Shown piece after piece: positions 1 through 7,393 of a stretch of DNA of 7,829 bases. Both the position numbers and the translations under genes were made by a program. The DNA is from CAUUCF01 sp045580225. Lineage in GTDB: Bacteria > Pseudomonadota > Gammaproteobacteria > UBA9339. How positions within the stretch are numbered: position 1 is the stretch's first letter; each line of letters opens with the position of its first letter. Below the pieces are notes generated by a model that ran no database searches, was not told the origin of the DNA, and saw nothing but the letters and a program-made list of their open reading frames with translations. The stretch is taken from the NCBI GenBank assembly GCA_045580225.1, contig JAZNNJ010000008.1:1-7829 (forward strand). Direction: 5' to 3'.

Positions 1-1
1 T

Positions 2-607
2 CAAGTAGGAAAATATAGTCCGGTGTTTAATCCCAAAGAATGTGATTATAGTAAGGCGGAAGAGGTTTATATTATCCAACATTATGATAAACCAGGTTTT
101 AAATGGGAAGATTATAATTTTAGATTTTATTGGAAATTAAAAAGTGAATTAGAAGAAAAAAAGCTACGTACTTATGATTGTTTTTTCGAAGGTCTAGGAA
201 TGTTTATGAACCGAGGCTTTTTCATACATGATTGGTTGTTAAATTGTTGGTCAGATTTAATAGATAAAGACATTAAAGTAATTTCCACAGAATGTAGAAC
301 GTTAAATGGGATAGTAAAAGATTTTCATTTGGTGTACGTGATGAATGGGGTATATGGTCTTGATCCGGAACTATCGGAAAGATCTAAAGATAAAAAATAT
401 AAATTAGTTCCTAAGGCAAGTAATGAATTTATGGAAGGTCATCACTTAGCGTATGAAAAAGAATTTGATATATACATATACATTACTCCAGAATTAAAAG
501 AGAGGACTTTAAAGGCTAAAGGAAAAAGTAGGTTAAAGGATGTATGGATACCAACTTTTAAGGAAGAGTGGGATATATTATTTAGTCGAATGTACGGTCC
601 ATACTAA
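2..607 (+). CDS. Hypothetical protein, probably 5'-truncated by the window edge; possible Imm11/DUF1629-like immunity protein
   Basis: The frame is open to the left edge (upstream codons read QVGKYSP), so the gene may begin outside the window. The first possible start inside is GTG at 23, which gives 194 residues; AGGA about 12 bases before it is a poor ribosome site. The product is soluble, rich in aromatic and charged residues, with no signal peptide or membrane segment. Counting from GTG, residues 101-119 (FHLVYVMNGVYGLDPELSE) and 149-176 (a YIYITPELKER strand-helix, then a KDVWIP strand) follow the order I recall for DUF1629/Imm11 immunity proteins: a 'YYLLNV...DALD..KS' strand, then 'IYVSEELKE...GLRF'. 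That resemblance is from memory and weak. No cognate toxin is visible, and the adjacent upstream gene, where one might lie, is not in the window. A strong intrinsic terminator follows the TAA. Existence of the gene is fairly sure; the family is a guess. Confidence 0.7.
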   Translation, partial: QVGKYSPVFNPKECDYSKAEEVYIIQHYDKPGFKWEDYNFRFYWKLKSELEEKKLRTYDCFFEGLGMFMNRGFFIHDWLLNCWSDLIDKDIKVISTECRTLNGIVKDFHLVYVMNGVYGLDPELSERSKDKKYKLVPKASNEFMEGHHLAYEKEFDIYIYITPELKERTLKAKGKSRLKDVWIPTFKEEWDILFSRMYGPY

Positions 608-640
608 AGATATTTTGTACAAATCAGAAAAGAAGTAATT

Positions 641-678
641 AACTAACGATAATTAAAAAAATTACCGTTGGTTTTTTT
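641..678 (+). terminator. Intrinsic terminator after the first gene
   Basis: The arms 641-654 and 660-673 pair over 14 positions with one A-C mismatch and one G-U pair around a five-base A loop (655-659). The stem runs directly into seven T (672-678). It lies 34 bases after the TAA at 605-607, the expected place for Rho-independent termination. A-richness before the stem makes weak termination on the opposite strand possible, but nothing upstream on that strand needs it. Confidence 0.8.
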
Positions 679-997
679 ATCAAAAAAAATACCTAGTAAA
701 AATCACTGAGGAAGAAGTACGGTGGTTTTGTTAGTTAAAATAAACTTCAAATATACGGCCACTATCGTTATACCCAAGGTGGGTTTAATTTAAACAGTTT
801 AAAGGATTTATATTTAGGTAAATTATCGCGCAGTATCATAAAGGGTTGGGGATAAATAGGTAATAGCTGATAATTATAAAATTGCTTTTTTATGAAAAAA
901 TTCGGATTAATGGGTTTATTTTCGAAATTAATTGTAATATTATCTTAATTAAGGTATTTTACACTACAATATAGTTTAATTTTAATATGAGAAAGCT
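679..997. other. Intergenic stretch without a convincing gene
   Basis: No ATG-started frame of useful length with a ribosome site is seen on either strand. The stretch contains a 38-codon open run without a start codon (739-855, +), a small hairpin ACCCA-AGG-TGGGT (772-784) with no T tract, and an 18-codon ORF at 892-948 without a Shine-Dalgarno. Its last 70 bases presumably hold the promoter and leader of the next gene. It reads as decayed or regulatory sequence. Confidence 0.5.
932..960 (+). promoter_or_regulatory. Candidate sigma70-type promoter for the leader-peptide operon
   Basis: TTGTAA (932-937) and TATTTT (955-960) are 17 bases apart, which would start transcription near 967 and give a leader of about 30 bases before the ATG at 998. 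An alternative -10, TATAGT (970-975), has no good -35 partner. In sequence this AT-rich such matches are common, so this is only a candidate. Confidence 0.25.
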
Positions 998-1303
998 ATG
1001 AAAAAATTATCAAAAGAAAATTTAAGCCAAATTACGGGCGGGTGTTTTTGTTATTGTGGCGTTAGGCCAAGATCGTTGAGTACTTTTCCGCGTATTTTTG
1101 TGAGAGAAGCTATTGATGACAAGGAATGTGAAGAAATTTGTAATAATCAGGATGATCGCTTGCCATATTATGGACTTAATTGGTGTGGAAGTAGTAAATT
1201 GTCTTATTTAGGTCAGGGTGTGGTTAAGTATTCTGAGGAAAGATTAGCAGCGTTAGATTATGCAAATGGCGGTTGGAGAATAGATTTTGAAGGTAGTGTA
1301 TGA
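998..1303 (+). CDS. Cysteine-rich peptide precursor with a double-glycine leader (bacteriocin/RiPP-like)
   Basis: The 101-residue product begins MKKLSKENLSQITGG, a textbook double-glycine leader: L4, E7, L9, I12 and G14-G15 match the L-S/x-E-x-L-x-x-I-x-G-G pattern. In class II bacteriocins and related secreted peptides this leader is cut after GG by the C39 peptidase domain of an ABC exporter. The predicted core is about 86 residues with six cysteines (16, 18, 20, 44, 48, 63); the first three form a C-x-C-x-C cluster right at the cut site. The core is slightly acidic, unlike typical cationic bacteriocins. The leader makes the start clear; GAG at 989-991 is a weak ribosome site. The TGA stop overlaps the next ATG (ATGA, 1300-1303), implying translational coupling. 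No C39 transporter, modifying enzyme or recognisable immunity gene is in the window, so the role (toxin, signal or host-directed peptide) is open. Confidence 0.75.
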   Translation: MKKLSKENLSQITGGCFCYCGVRPRSLSTFPRIFVREAIDDKECEEICNNQDDRLPYYGLNWCGSSKLSYLGQGVVKYSEERLAALDYANGGWRIDFEGSV

Positions 1304-1689
1304 TGCCTGGTATTAATTGTTCGATGATTAATATTGGCGGCGAGTCTACTTTATCTGTGGATAAGTTAGAGCAGCTTATTATTGGTTTGCGTAAGATAGT
1401 GTTTGATTATGATAAATCAACAGGATTATATAATAAAAGTAAATTACGAACAAAATTTTTATTCCAAAGATTGGTTTATTTATCAGAAAAAGGAAAACAA
1501 GATGGAGTAAGTTATGAGGAGCTCGAGAAAACAGTAGAAAAGCTTGTAGGTGAAGGGCAGAAATTAAAAAATTATAATTTTGAGGAAAAAAGTTTTTCGC
1601 TTGAATCAAAAGAAATAAAAGAGGAAAAGGAGGAAAATGAGGCAGGTAATGTACAAACTGAATATAATATAAAAGGTAAAAGTAGCTAG
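1300..1689 (+). CDS. Unrecognised 129-aa protein coupled to the leader peptide; possibly the N-terminal part of a longer interrupted gene
   Basis: This starts at the ATG overlapping the TGA of the peptide gene; a second in-frame ATG at 1303 could also serve. Residues 19-63 look helical (DKLEQLIIGLRKIVFDYDK, then TKFLFQRLVYLSEK), residues 70-90 form another amphipathic helix, and residues 96-115 are a K/E-rich, probably disordered or coiled stretch. There is no signal peptide, membrane segment or family I recognise. The tight coupling suggests a role tied to the peptide (immunity, chaperone or export partner), but that is inference from position only. It ends at TAG (1687-1689), the only TAG terminating a plausible gene here. 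The same frame then has no stop for another 471 codons, so this may be the first part of one gene running to 3105. Confidence 0.6.
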   Translation: MMPGINCSMINIGGESTLSVDKLEQLIIGLRKIVFDYDKSTGLYNKSKLRTKFLFQRLVYLSEKGKQDGVSYEELEKTVEKLVGEGQKLKNYNFEEKSFSLESKEIKEEKEENEAGNVQTEYNIKGKSS

Positions 1690-1767
1690 TCTGTTGCAAT
1701 AATAATAAATACAAAAAAGTATCAGGAAATTAACTGTATTAATTTTTATGAAACGGATGAAATAAAT

Positions 1768-3105
1768 TTGTCTTTAGTTGTGGATAGTAATACTGCTTAC
1801 TTATGCGGCTTTAATATTTATGATAAGCAACAAGAAATGCGACAATTTATAATTTATGGCGAAAATGATGGAGGTGAAAATAAGATTGTATTAGATAATA
1901 TTATTGAATCTTTGGAAATTTGTAATGATAATGCAAAAATTAAAAGAATTCCTATAAGTATCGATTATGGTACTCAATCTCTAAGCTCTGATTGGAGTTC
2001 TAGTGTGATAACAGAACGAGATTTATTTTTTATTGCTAATATGCATTTAATTGATTATTACAGTAGTAGGAATTATTTTTATAGTTTTGTAGGTTTAGTA
2101 TTTGAGTGTGCAAGGAACCCCGCTTTGCAAAATGTTGTAATTAGGCAGTTGAAAATTGGTGGAGGTATACAATTATCAGATTTGGTATGTTTTGGTAAAA
2201 ATTTAACTAGTAGTGATTATAACGGTTTGGTTGAGCATTTGAACGCGTGTGGTAGTGTAGCAGCCTACCAGTATTTTAATGATGATAAAATTATTGAACC
2301 AAAAGATTTTTATACCATTCTATGTAAATTATATGCTTTTAAAGAACAAAGTATAATATCTGTTGATCGACAGAACTTTTGTATAGAAATGTTCTTGATT
2401 ATAAAAAGTACGAAATTACAGAGTAGTGTAAACATATGTGATGTTTTTCAGGATTTTTATGGTAAACAATACTGTTTTGATGGTGTTGGTAATTATTTAG
2501 TAGAATGTTTTAGAAAAGAATGGTCTAACGAACCATTATCTGATATTATTGGAAATGTGCAGGTAGAGCGTCGTAATTTGATAAAAGTTTTAGGAGATTT
2601 AGAGAATAAAGCGTGTAAGGAGTACTTAAAAAGAAAAGATAAATATTTTGAGGAGTGTGTCGTGGAAAATTCTTACAGAGAACAACAAGGAGAGTTACTT
2701 GGGTTTTCAAAGTATTATCAATCAGAATATTACAAAGATGATAAGATTTTTTGCAAAATATTGTTAAATAAACGAAAAATATTTTGTGAAATATTTCCTG
2801 ATTTAAGGGATTGTCCTTTTATAGATGAATTTAGCGATGCTTTAGTTAATTATTGTGTATCAAAATATCCATGGCTAGATAATAAAATAGAAATTAATCC
2901 GATGGAATTAAAAAATTTTATGTTAAGTGAAATTGGGTTGGTAGAAGTTAGAAAGATGATGGATATTAAATTAAATATAATTTTAAAAAGACCGAATATT
3001 GGTAAACTGCGGGAATATAGTTTAACAAATGGAACGATTACGGTAAAAACAGATACAGTGGAAACAGAGGATAATGATGAACAACTAAGTTTTCATCTTA
3101 AATAA
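1768..3105 (+). CDS. Unrecognised ~445-aa protein; start doubtful, same frame as the preceding gene
   Basis: The frame is long and clearly coding-like, ending at TAA 3103-3105. TTG at 1768 is the first usable start after the upstream TAG, with only GGA at 1755-1757 as a weak ribosome site; the first in-frame ATG is codon 24 (1837). The frame is also open back to the TAG at 1687, so the true protein may be the continuation of the 1300-1689 frame. The product is soluble, rich in Asn, Ile, Lys, Tyr and Cys, with no signal peptide or clear membrane helix. Residues about 58-100 are mixed beta/alpha (IPISIDYGTQSLSSDW followed by a hydrophobic helix), and the middle and C-terminal parts appear mostly helical. 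The last 20 residues are acidic and Thr-rich. I recognise no family. Large unassigned proteins of this composition are common among accessory or host-interaction genes of intracellular bacteria, but nothing here proves that. Confidence 0.65.
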   Translation: MSLVVDSNTAYLCGFNIYDKQQEMRQFIIYGENDGGENKIVLDNIIESLEICNDNAKIKRIPISIDYGTQSLSSDWSSSVITERDLFFIANMHLIDYYSSRNYFYSFVGLVFECARNPALQNVVIRQLKIGGGIQLSDLVCFGKNLTSSDYNGLVEHLNACGSVAAYQYFNDDKIIEPKDFYTILCKLYAFKEQSIISVDRQNFCIEMFLIIKSTKLQSSVNICDVFQDFYGKQYCFDGVGNYLVECFRKEWSNEPLSDIIGNVQVERRNLIKVLGDLENKACKEYLKRKDKYFEECVVENSYREQQGELLGFSKYYQSEYYKDDKIFCKILLNKRKIFCEIFPDLRDCPFIDEFSDALVNYCVSKYPWLDNKIEINPMELKNFMLSEIGLVEVRKMMDIKLNIILKRPNIGKLREYSLTNGTITVKTDTVETEDNDEQLSFHLK

Positions 3106-3241
3106 AAAATGAAAAATATTAATAATTTTATTTAGATTATCAAAATAATCGGATGTGTTAAGTATGTAAAAGGTGGATTATAAATAATAAAGATAAAAAT
3201 AATTAAGCTGTGTAGTCAATAAAATTATAAGGAATAATTGC

Positions 3242-3270
3242 TTGCGTCAATTGAAGTAACGGATTAGAAT
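3242..3270 (+). promoter_or_regulatory. Possible sigma70 promoter upstream of dnaE
   Basis: TTGCGT (3242-3247) and TAGAAT (3265-3270) are separated by an ideal 17 bases. Transcription would start near 3277, leaving a leader of about 29 bases before dnaE. It could act alone or with the extended -10 element a little further down. Confidence 0.4.
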
Positions 3271-3285
3271 TCTTGCCGTAAAAGT

Positions 3286-3294
3286 TGTTATAAT
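3286..3294 (+). promoter_or_regulatory. Extended -10 promoter element immediately before dnaE
   Basis: TGTTATAAT is a perfect TGn extended -10 with a consensus TATAAT hexamer (3289-3294). No good -35 lies 16-18 bases upstream, which extended -10 promoters tolerate. Initiation would fall near 3301, only about five bases before the dnaE ATG at 3306, so a transcript from here would be almost leaderless. Confidence 0.5.
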
Positions 3295-3305
3295 GATTAG
3301 AGGTA

Positions 3306-6300
3306 ATGGAACCTAAGTTTATACATTTAAATTTGCATAGTGAATACACTGTTACAGCTGGGATGATCGATTTAGATTCATTGTTTAAACGGTGTAAGTT
3401 GCTTAATTATCCGGCGGTGGCGATTACAGATCCAAATCTTTTTGCTTCAGTTAAGTTTTATCAGAAAAGTTTAGCTAATGGTATTAAACCTATTTTAGGT
3501 AGTGAATTAAAAGTTTTATTTAATGAAGAGATTACGGCTTGTATTGTTACTTTGGTTAAAAATAAAATAGGTTACTTAAATCTGTTAAAATTAAATTCAT
3601 TGTTGCATACAAGTGAACAAAAGTTGATTAGCGATCAAGAATTAGCTGAACATAACGAAGGTTTGATTATTTTATCCGGAAATTTAGAAGTTAACTTTAT
3701 AAAAAATAATGCTGATTACTTTAAACGTTATTTTTTAAATAATTTTTATTTAGAAATTGCTCGTTTAGGAATGGTTGGAGAAGAAGTAACCATAAGTAAA
3801 ATAGTTGATTGTGCGCAAGATCATCATTTTCCGCTCGTAGCTACCAATCGAGTGTATTTTTTGGAAGAACACGATTATGAGGCCCATGAAATTAAAGTTT
3901 GTATTAATAATGGATATTTATTAAATGAGGAAGGTCGTCCTAGGTACCAAGCTAGTCAGTATTTCAAATCTAGTGAAGAAATGGAAAAACTTTTTGCTGA
4001 TTTACCAGAAAGTTTAATTAATACAGTGGAGATTGCAAAGCGTTGTAATTTGCAAATAGAGGTTGATAAAATTTGTTTGCCTGAGTTCCCTTTGCCGGCA
4101 GGGGAGAATATCGATAATTATTTAACAAGAGTAGCATCTGAAGGATTAGAAAATCGCTTAAAAATAGTAGCTAATGAACAGCATAATGAATATTGGAAAC
4201 GACTTAATTACGAGTTGGAAGTTATTATTCAGATGGGGTTTAGTGGATATTTTATTATTGTAGCAGATTTTATTAATTGGTCTAAAGATCATAATATTCC
4301 AGTTGGACCAGGTAGAGGTTCTGGAGCTGGTTCTTTAGTTGCTTATGCATTAAGAATTACCGATTTAGATCCAATTAAATATCATTTATTGTTTGAACGT
4401 TTTTTAAATCCTGAACGGGTTTCTATGCCCGACTTTGATATTGATTTTTGCATGGATGGAAGAGATAAGGTAATAGAATACGTAATGCAGCGTTATGGAG
4501 TTGATAAAGTTTCACAGATTATTACTTATGGAACAATGGCTGCTAAAGCAGTAGTTCGTGATGTAGGTAGAGTGTTGGGTTATCCTTATGGTTTTGTGGA
4601 TCAAATTGCTAAGTTGATACCGCTTACGTTAGGAATTACGTTAGAGCAAGCGCTAGCGGAAGAGGAGTTGCTAAAAAAGCGTTATGAATCAGAAGAAGAA
4701 ACGAGAACGTTAATTGATAATGCTAAAAAGCTAGAAGGATTAGTGAGAAATTTAGGAAAACATGCTGGTGGAGTGGTAATTGCTCCTACGGAGTTAACCA
4801 ATTTTACCGCTTTATACGATCAAGGAGAAGGAGTAGTTACTCAATTAGATAAAGATGATATTGCTACTGTTGGTTTAGTAAAATTCGATTTTTTAGGTTT
4901 AAGGACTTTAACCGTTTTAAATTGGACATTAGAGGCTATTAATTTTAAACTTAAAAAAGAAAATGAACCTATCCTAGATTTGGCTTCTATTCCTTTAGAT
5001 GATCAAGAAACGTATAAGTTAATGGAGTCTGGTCAAACTACGGCTATCTTTCAGTTAGAATCACGTATTGCTAAGGAAGTTATTAAAAAATTTAAACCTA
5101 ACTGTTTTAGTGACATGATTGCCTTAGTAGCTATTATTCGTCCAGGGGTTTTGCAATCTGGAATGATTTCAGAAATTTTAGATCGTAAAGTTGGAAAAGC
5201 AAAAATTACTTATTTGCATCCAAAATTAGAACCTATTTTGCAGGAAACTTATGGAGTAGCTATTTACCAAGAACAAGTGATGCAGATTGCGCAGGCTTTA
5301 GCTGGTTATAGCTTGGGGGAAGCAGATTTACTTAGACGTGCTATGGGTAAAAAGAAACTTCAGGAAATGGAAAAACATCGCTCCATTTTTACTCAAAGAG
5401 CATTTGAACATGGTATTGAATTAGATTTAGCAAATGAAATCTTTAATTATATGGAAAAATTTGCTAGTTATGGTTTTAATAAATCGCATTCTGCAGCTTA
5501 TGGCTTAATTGCGTATCAGACTGCTTGGTTAAAAAAACATTTTACTGCCGAATTTATGGCTGCCATTCTTTCTTCTGAAATGACGAATCCTGAAAAGTTA
5601 ATGTTTACATTGGTTGAGTTAAAAAATTTGGGTATTAATATTTTACCTCCTAATGTTCAAACTAGTGATTTTCATTTTAAAGCGGTAGATAGTAATAATA
5701 TTCTGTACGGTTTAGGAGCAGTTAAAGGGGTAGGGGAGATAGCGGTTAAGGCTTTGATTGGTATTCGTCCGGTAAATGGTTTTTCCAGTTTAGGTAGTTT
5801 TTTAAAGCAGATGGATTGGCAAAAAGGAAATAAACGTTTTTTAGAATCATTAATAGTAGCTGGCTGTTTAGATTGTTTTGGTATTAATCGAGGAGTTTTA
5901 TTTAATAACATTACATATTTGCTTGATTATGCAATTAGTAATGCTGGACAGTTAACATTGTGCGAAGAAGACGAAGAATTAATTTTTTCTGAACAAGGTT
6001 CAAAGTGGGATCAAGATGAGTATTTAGTTCACGAGAAGGAAGTTTTAGGCACATATTTTTCTGGACATCCAATCAACCAGTTTTTAACAGAGTTAGAAAA
6101 ATTTGCTGTTTTAAATTGGAAGGTATTAAAAAATAAAAGCAAAATTAAGGTGGCTGGTTTTTTAAGAAATTTAAAAATTAGTAATACTAAGACTGGGAAA
6201 AAAATTGGGATTCTAACTTTGGAGACGACAGAAGGTAATTTGGATATAGTTTTATTTTCAGAAAGTTTTTTAAAATATCGACACAAAATTATTAAAAATC

Positions 6301-6617
6301 AATTATTAATTTTGGAAGGGGAATTAAGTGTAGAAGAAGATGTATATCGTTTACGCGGTGAAAAAGTGTATAATATATGGGAAGCTAGAGGTAAATGGGC
6401 TAAATTTTTTGATCTGATCTGCGATGATTTGGCGAAAAATGAAAAAGCGTTGATCAAAATTTTAAAAGATATTCCAGAGGGTGAATTTAAAGTTCGTTGT
6501 TATTTTAAAATAGCAGGAGAAATGACGACGGTATTGCTGAAAAAAAGTTATAAGTTGGATGATAATCAATTAAACTTATTTAAAAATTTAGGGTGTAAAT
6601 TTAAATTTATTTATTAA
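3306..6617 (+). CDS. dnaE: DNA polymerase III subunit alpha (replicative polymerase)
   Basis: This is the catalytic core of the chromosomal replicase, working with the epsilon proofreader, the tau loader subunit and the beta clamp. The 1103 residues compare with about 1160 in E. coli. The N-terminal PHP domain starts EPKFIHLNLHSEY and fixes the start by homology, although AGAGG sits only two bases before the ATG. The loop ITDPNLF (40-46) has lost the metal-binding His and is one residue short, so PHP proofreading is probably inactive, as in other proteobacteria. The polymerase core has GPGRGSGAGS (334-343), the catalytic pair D376 and D378 in PDFDIDF, HAGG (486-489) and the third aspartate D528 in VKFDFLGL. 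A helix-hairpin-helix, YGLGAVKGVGE, is at 801-811, and an OB fold lies near 945-1015. The usual internal clamp motif reads QLTLC (882-886), while a consensus QLNLF lies at 1088-1092. The next gene follows after 12 bases. Confidence 0.97.
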   Translation: MEPKFIHLNLHSEYTVTAGMIDLDSLFKRCKLLNYPAVAITDPNLFASVKFYQKSLANGIKPILGSELKVLFNEEITACIVTLVKNKIGYLNLLKLNSLLHTSEQKLISDQELAEHNEGLIILSGNLEVNFIKNNADYFKRYFLNNFYLEIARLGMVGEEVTISKIVDCAQDHHFPLVATNRVYFLEEHDYEAHEIKVCINNGYLLNEEGRPRYQASQYFKSSEEMEKLFADLPESLINTVEIAKRCNLQIEVDKICLPEFPLPAGENIDNYLTRVASEGLENRLKIVANEQHNEYWKRLNYELEVIIQMGFSGYFIIVADFINWSKDHNIPVGPGRGSGAGSLVAYALRITDLDPIKYHLLFERFLNPERVSMPDFDIDFCMDGRDKVIEYVMQRYGVDKVSQIITYGTMAAKAVVRDVGRVLGYPYGFVDQIAKLIPLTLGITLEQALAEEELLKKRYESEEETRTLIDNAKKLEGLVRNLGKHAGGVVIAPTELTNFTALYDQGEGVVTQLDKDDIATVGLVKFDFLGLRTLTVLNWTLEAINFKLKKENEPILDLASIPLDDQETYKLMESGQTTAIFQLESRIAKEVIKKFKPNCFSDMIALVAIIRPGVLQSGMISEILDRKVGKAKITYLHPKLEPILQETYGVAIYQEQVMQIAQALAGYSLGEADLLRRAMGKKKLQEMEKHRSIFTQRAFEHGIELDLANEIFNYMEKFASYGFNKSHSAAYGLIAYQTAWLKKHFTAEFMAAILSSEMTNPEKLMFTLVELKNLGINILPPNVQTSDFHFKAVDSNNILYGLGAVKGVGEIAVKALIGIRPVNGFSSLGSFLKQMDWQKGNKRFLESLIVAGCLDCFGINRGVLFNNITYLLDYAISNAGQLTLCEEDEELIFSEQGSKWDQDEYLVHEKEVLGTYFSGHPINQFLTELEKFAVLNWKVLKNKSKIKVAGFLRNLKISNTKTGKKIGILTLETTEGNLDIVLFSESFLKYRHKIIKNQLLILEGELSVEEDVYRLRGEKVYNIWEARGKWAKFFDLICDDLAKNEKALIKILKDIPEGEFKVRCYFKIAGEMTTVLLKKSYKLDDNQLNLFKNLGCKFKFIY

Positions 6618-6629
6618 ATTGGAATAAAT

Positions 6630-7328
6630 GTGAAAATAGTTGCTTATAAAGTACCATTAGTTAATTTTTCTAGGGAAAATAATTTAGAAGCATGGTTAAG
6701 TGAGGTAGTATCTGTTTTATCTGAAAAAGATATTTTAGTCATTTCTGGTAAAGTGATTAGCATTTTAACCGGGAGAGTTAGCTTTGAAAATTTAGATTTA
6801 TTAATTAAGCAAGAAAGCGAGAAACAATACGGAAAAGGAGAATTTATTTTAACACAAAAGAATGGTAGATTAATTCCAAATGCTGGTATTGACGCTTCTA
6901 ATATCGAAAAAGGTTGGGTGTTGTGGCCTAAAGATCCACAACGAATATCGGAACAAATTTGGGAATTTTTGCGTATTAAACATCAGGTTAAAAATTTAGG
7001 GATAATAATTACTGATAGTAATATCATGCCTTTGCGTCGTGGTACGACAGGAATTGGAATTGGTTGGTGTGGTTTTGAAGCTCTAAAAGATTATCGAGGA
7101 AGCAAAGATTTATTTGGTAGGTTACTCAAAGTTTCAGTAGCTAATATTTTAGATAGTTTGGCTAGTAGTGCTGTTTTAATGATGGGGGAAGGCAATGAAC
7201 AGCAACCATTGGTGTTAATAAAAGATGCACCAGTGGTTTTCCAAAATCGTGTGCCAAATGAGTTAGAAAAAAAAATGTTACAAATAAATGAAGATGAAGA
7301 TTTATTTCAGTATTATAATAAATCGTAA
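6630..7328 (+). CDS. CofE/FolC2-like gamma-glutamyl ligase (COG1478), probably acting on folate
   Basis: This member of the coenzyme F420-0:L-glutamate ligase family is 232 residues long, close to the size of stand-alone CofE. Motifs visible in family order are NAGID-SN (84-91), ITDSN-MPLRRGTTGIGIG (127-145, with metal-site candidate D129), DYRG..D.FGR (154-164) and a late MGEG...PLVLI segment (185-197). The start is GTG at 6630, with GGAA at 6621-6624 as ribosome site; the overlapping ATG at 6628 is followed directly by TGA. No F420 genes are visible. In Chlamydia a COG1478 protein (FolC2, CT611) has been shown to stand in for folylpolyglutamate synthase, so addition of gamma-linked glutamate to folate is more likely than F420 synthesis; this is inference from family knowledge. 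It lies 12 bases after dnaE and is probably cotranscribed. The last 25 residues are a charged tail outside the core. Confidence 0.88.
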   Translation: MKIVAYKVPLVNFSRENNLEAWLSEVVSVLSEKDILVISGKVISILTGRVSFENLDLLIKQESEKQYGKGEFILTQKNGRLIPNAGIDASNIEKGWVLWPKDPQRISEQIWEFLRIKHQVKNLGIIITDSNIMPLRRGTTGIGIGWCGFEALKDYRGSKDLFGRLLKVSVANILDSLASSAVLMMGEGNEQQPLVLIKDAPVVFQNRVPNELEKKMLQINEDEDLFQYYNKS

Positions 7329-7393
7329 GAAAATATTTATTTAGTAAATTTTTGATAATTTAAGTTTGTAAAGTTGAACAGATAATTTATATA

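Noticed and set aside
772..784. Hairpin ACCCA-AGG-TGGGT
   Set aside because: It is only five pairs, lacks a following T run and has no gene just upstream to terminate.
892..948. 18-codon ORF encoding the hydrophobic peptide MKKFGLMGLFSKLIVILS
   Set aside because: It resembles a signal peptide or small toxin, but no Shine-Dalgarno precedes it and short Lys/Leu/Ile ORFs are common in such AT-rich sequence.
1379..1714. 111-codon open frame on the minus strand
   Set aside because: It lies antisense to a better-supported frame, is a low-complexity Leu/Phe/Tyr-rich mirror of an AT-rich gene, and has no convincing ribosome site.
3135..3150. Hairpin GATTAT-CAAA-ATAATC after the 445-aa frame
   Set aside because: The six-base stem is almost all A-T and has no T tract, so it is not a credible terminator.
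5672..6286. Two minus-strand open frames inside dnaE
   Set aside because: They lie fully antisense to confidently identified dnaE coding sequence and show no family motif.
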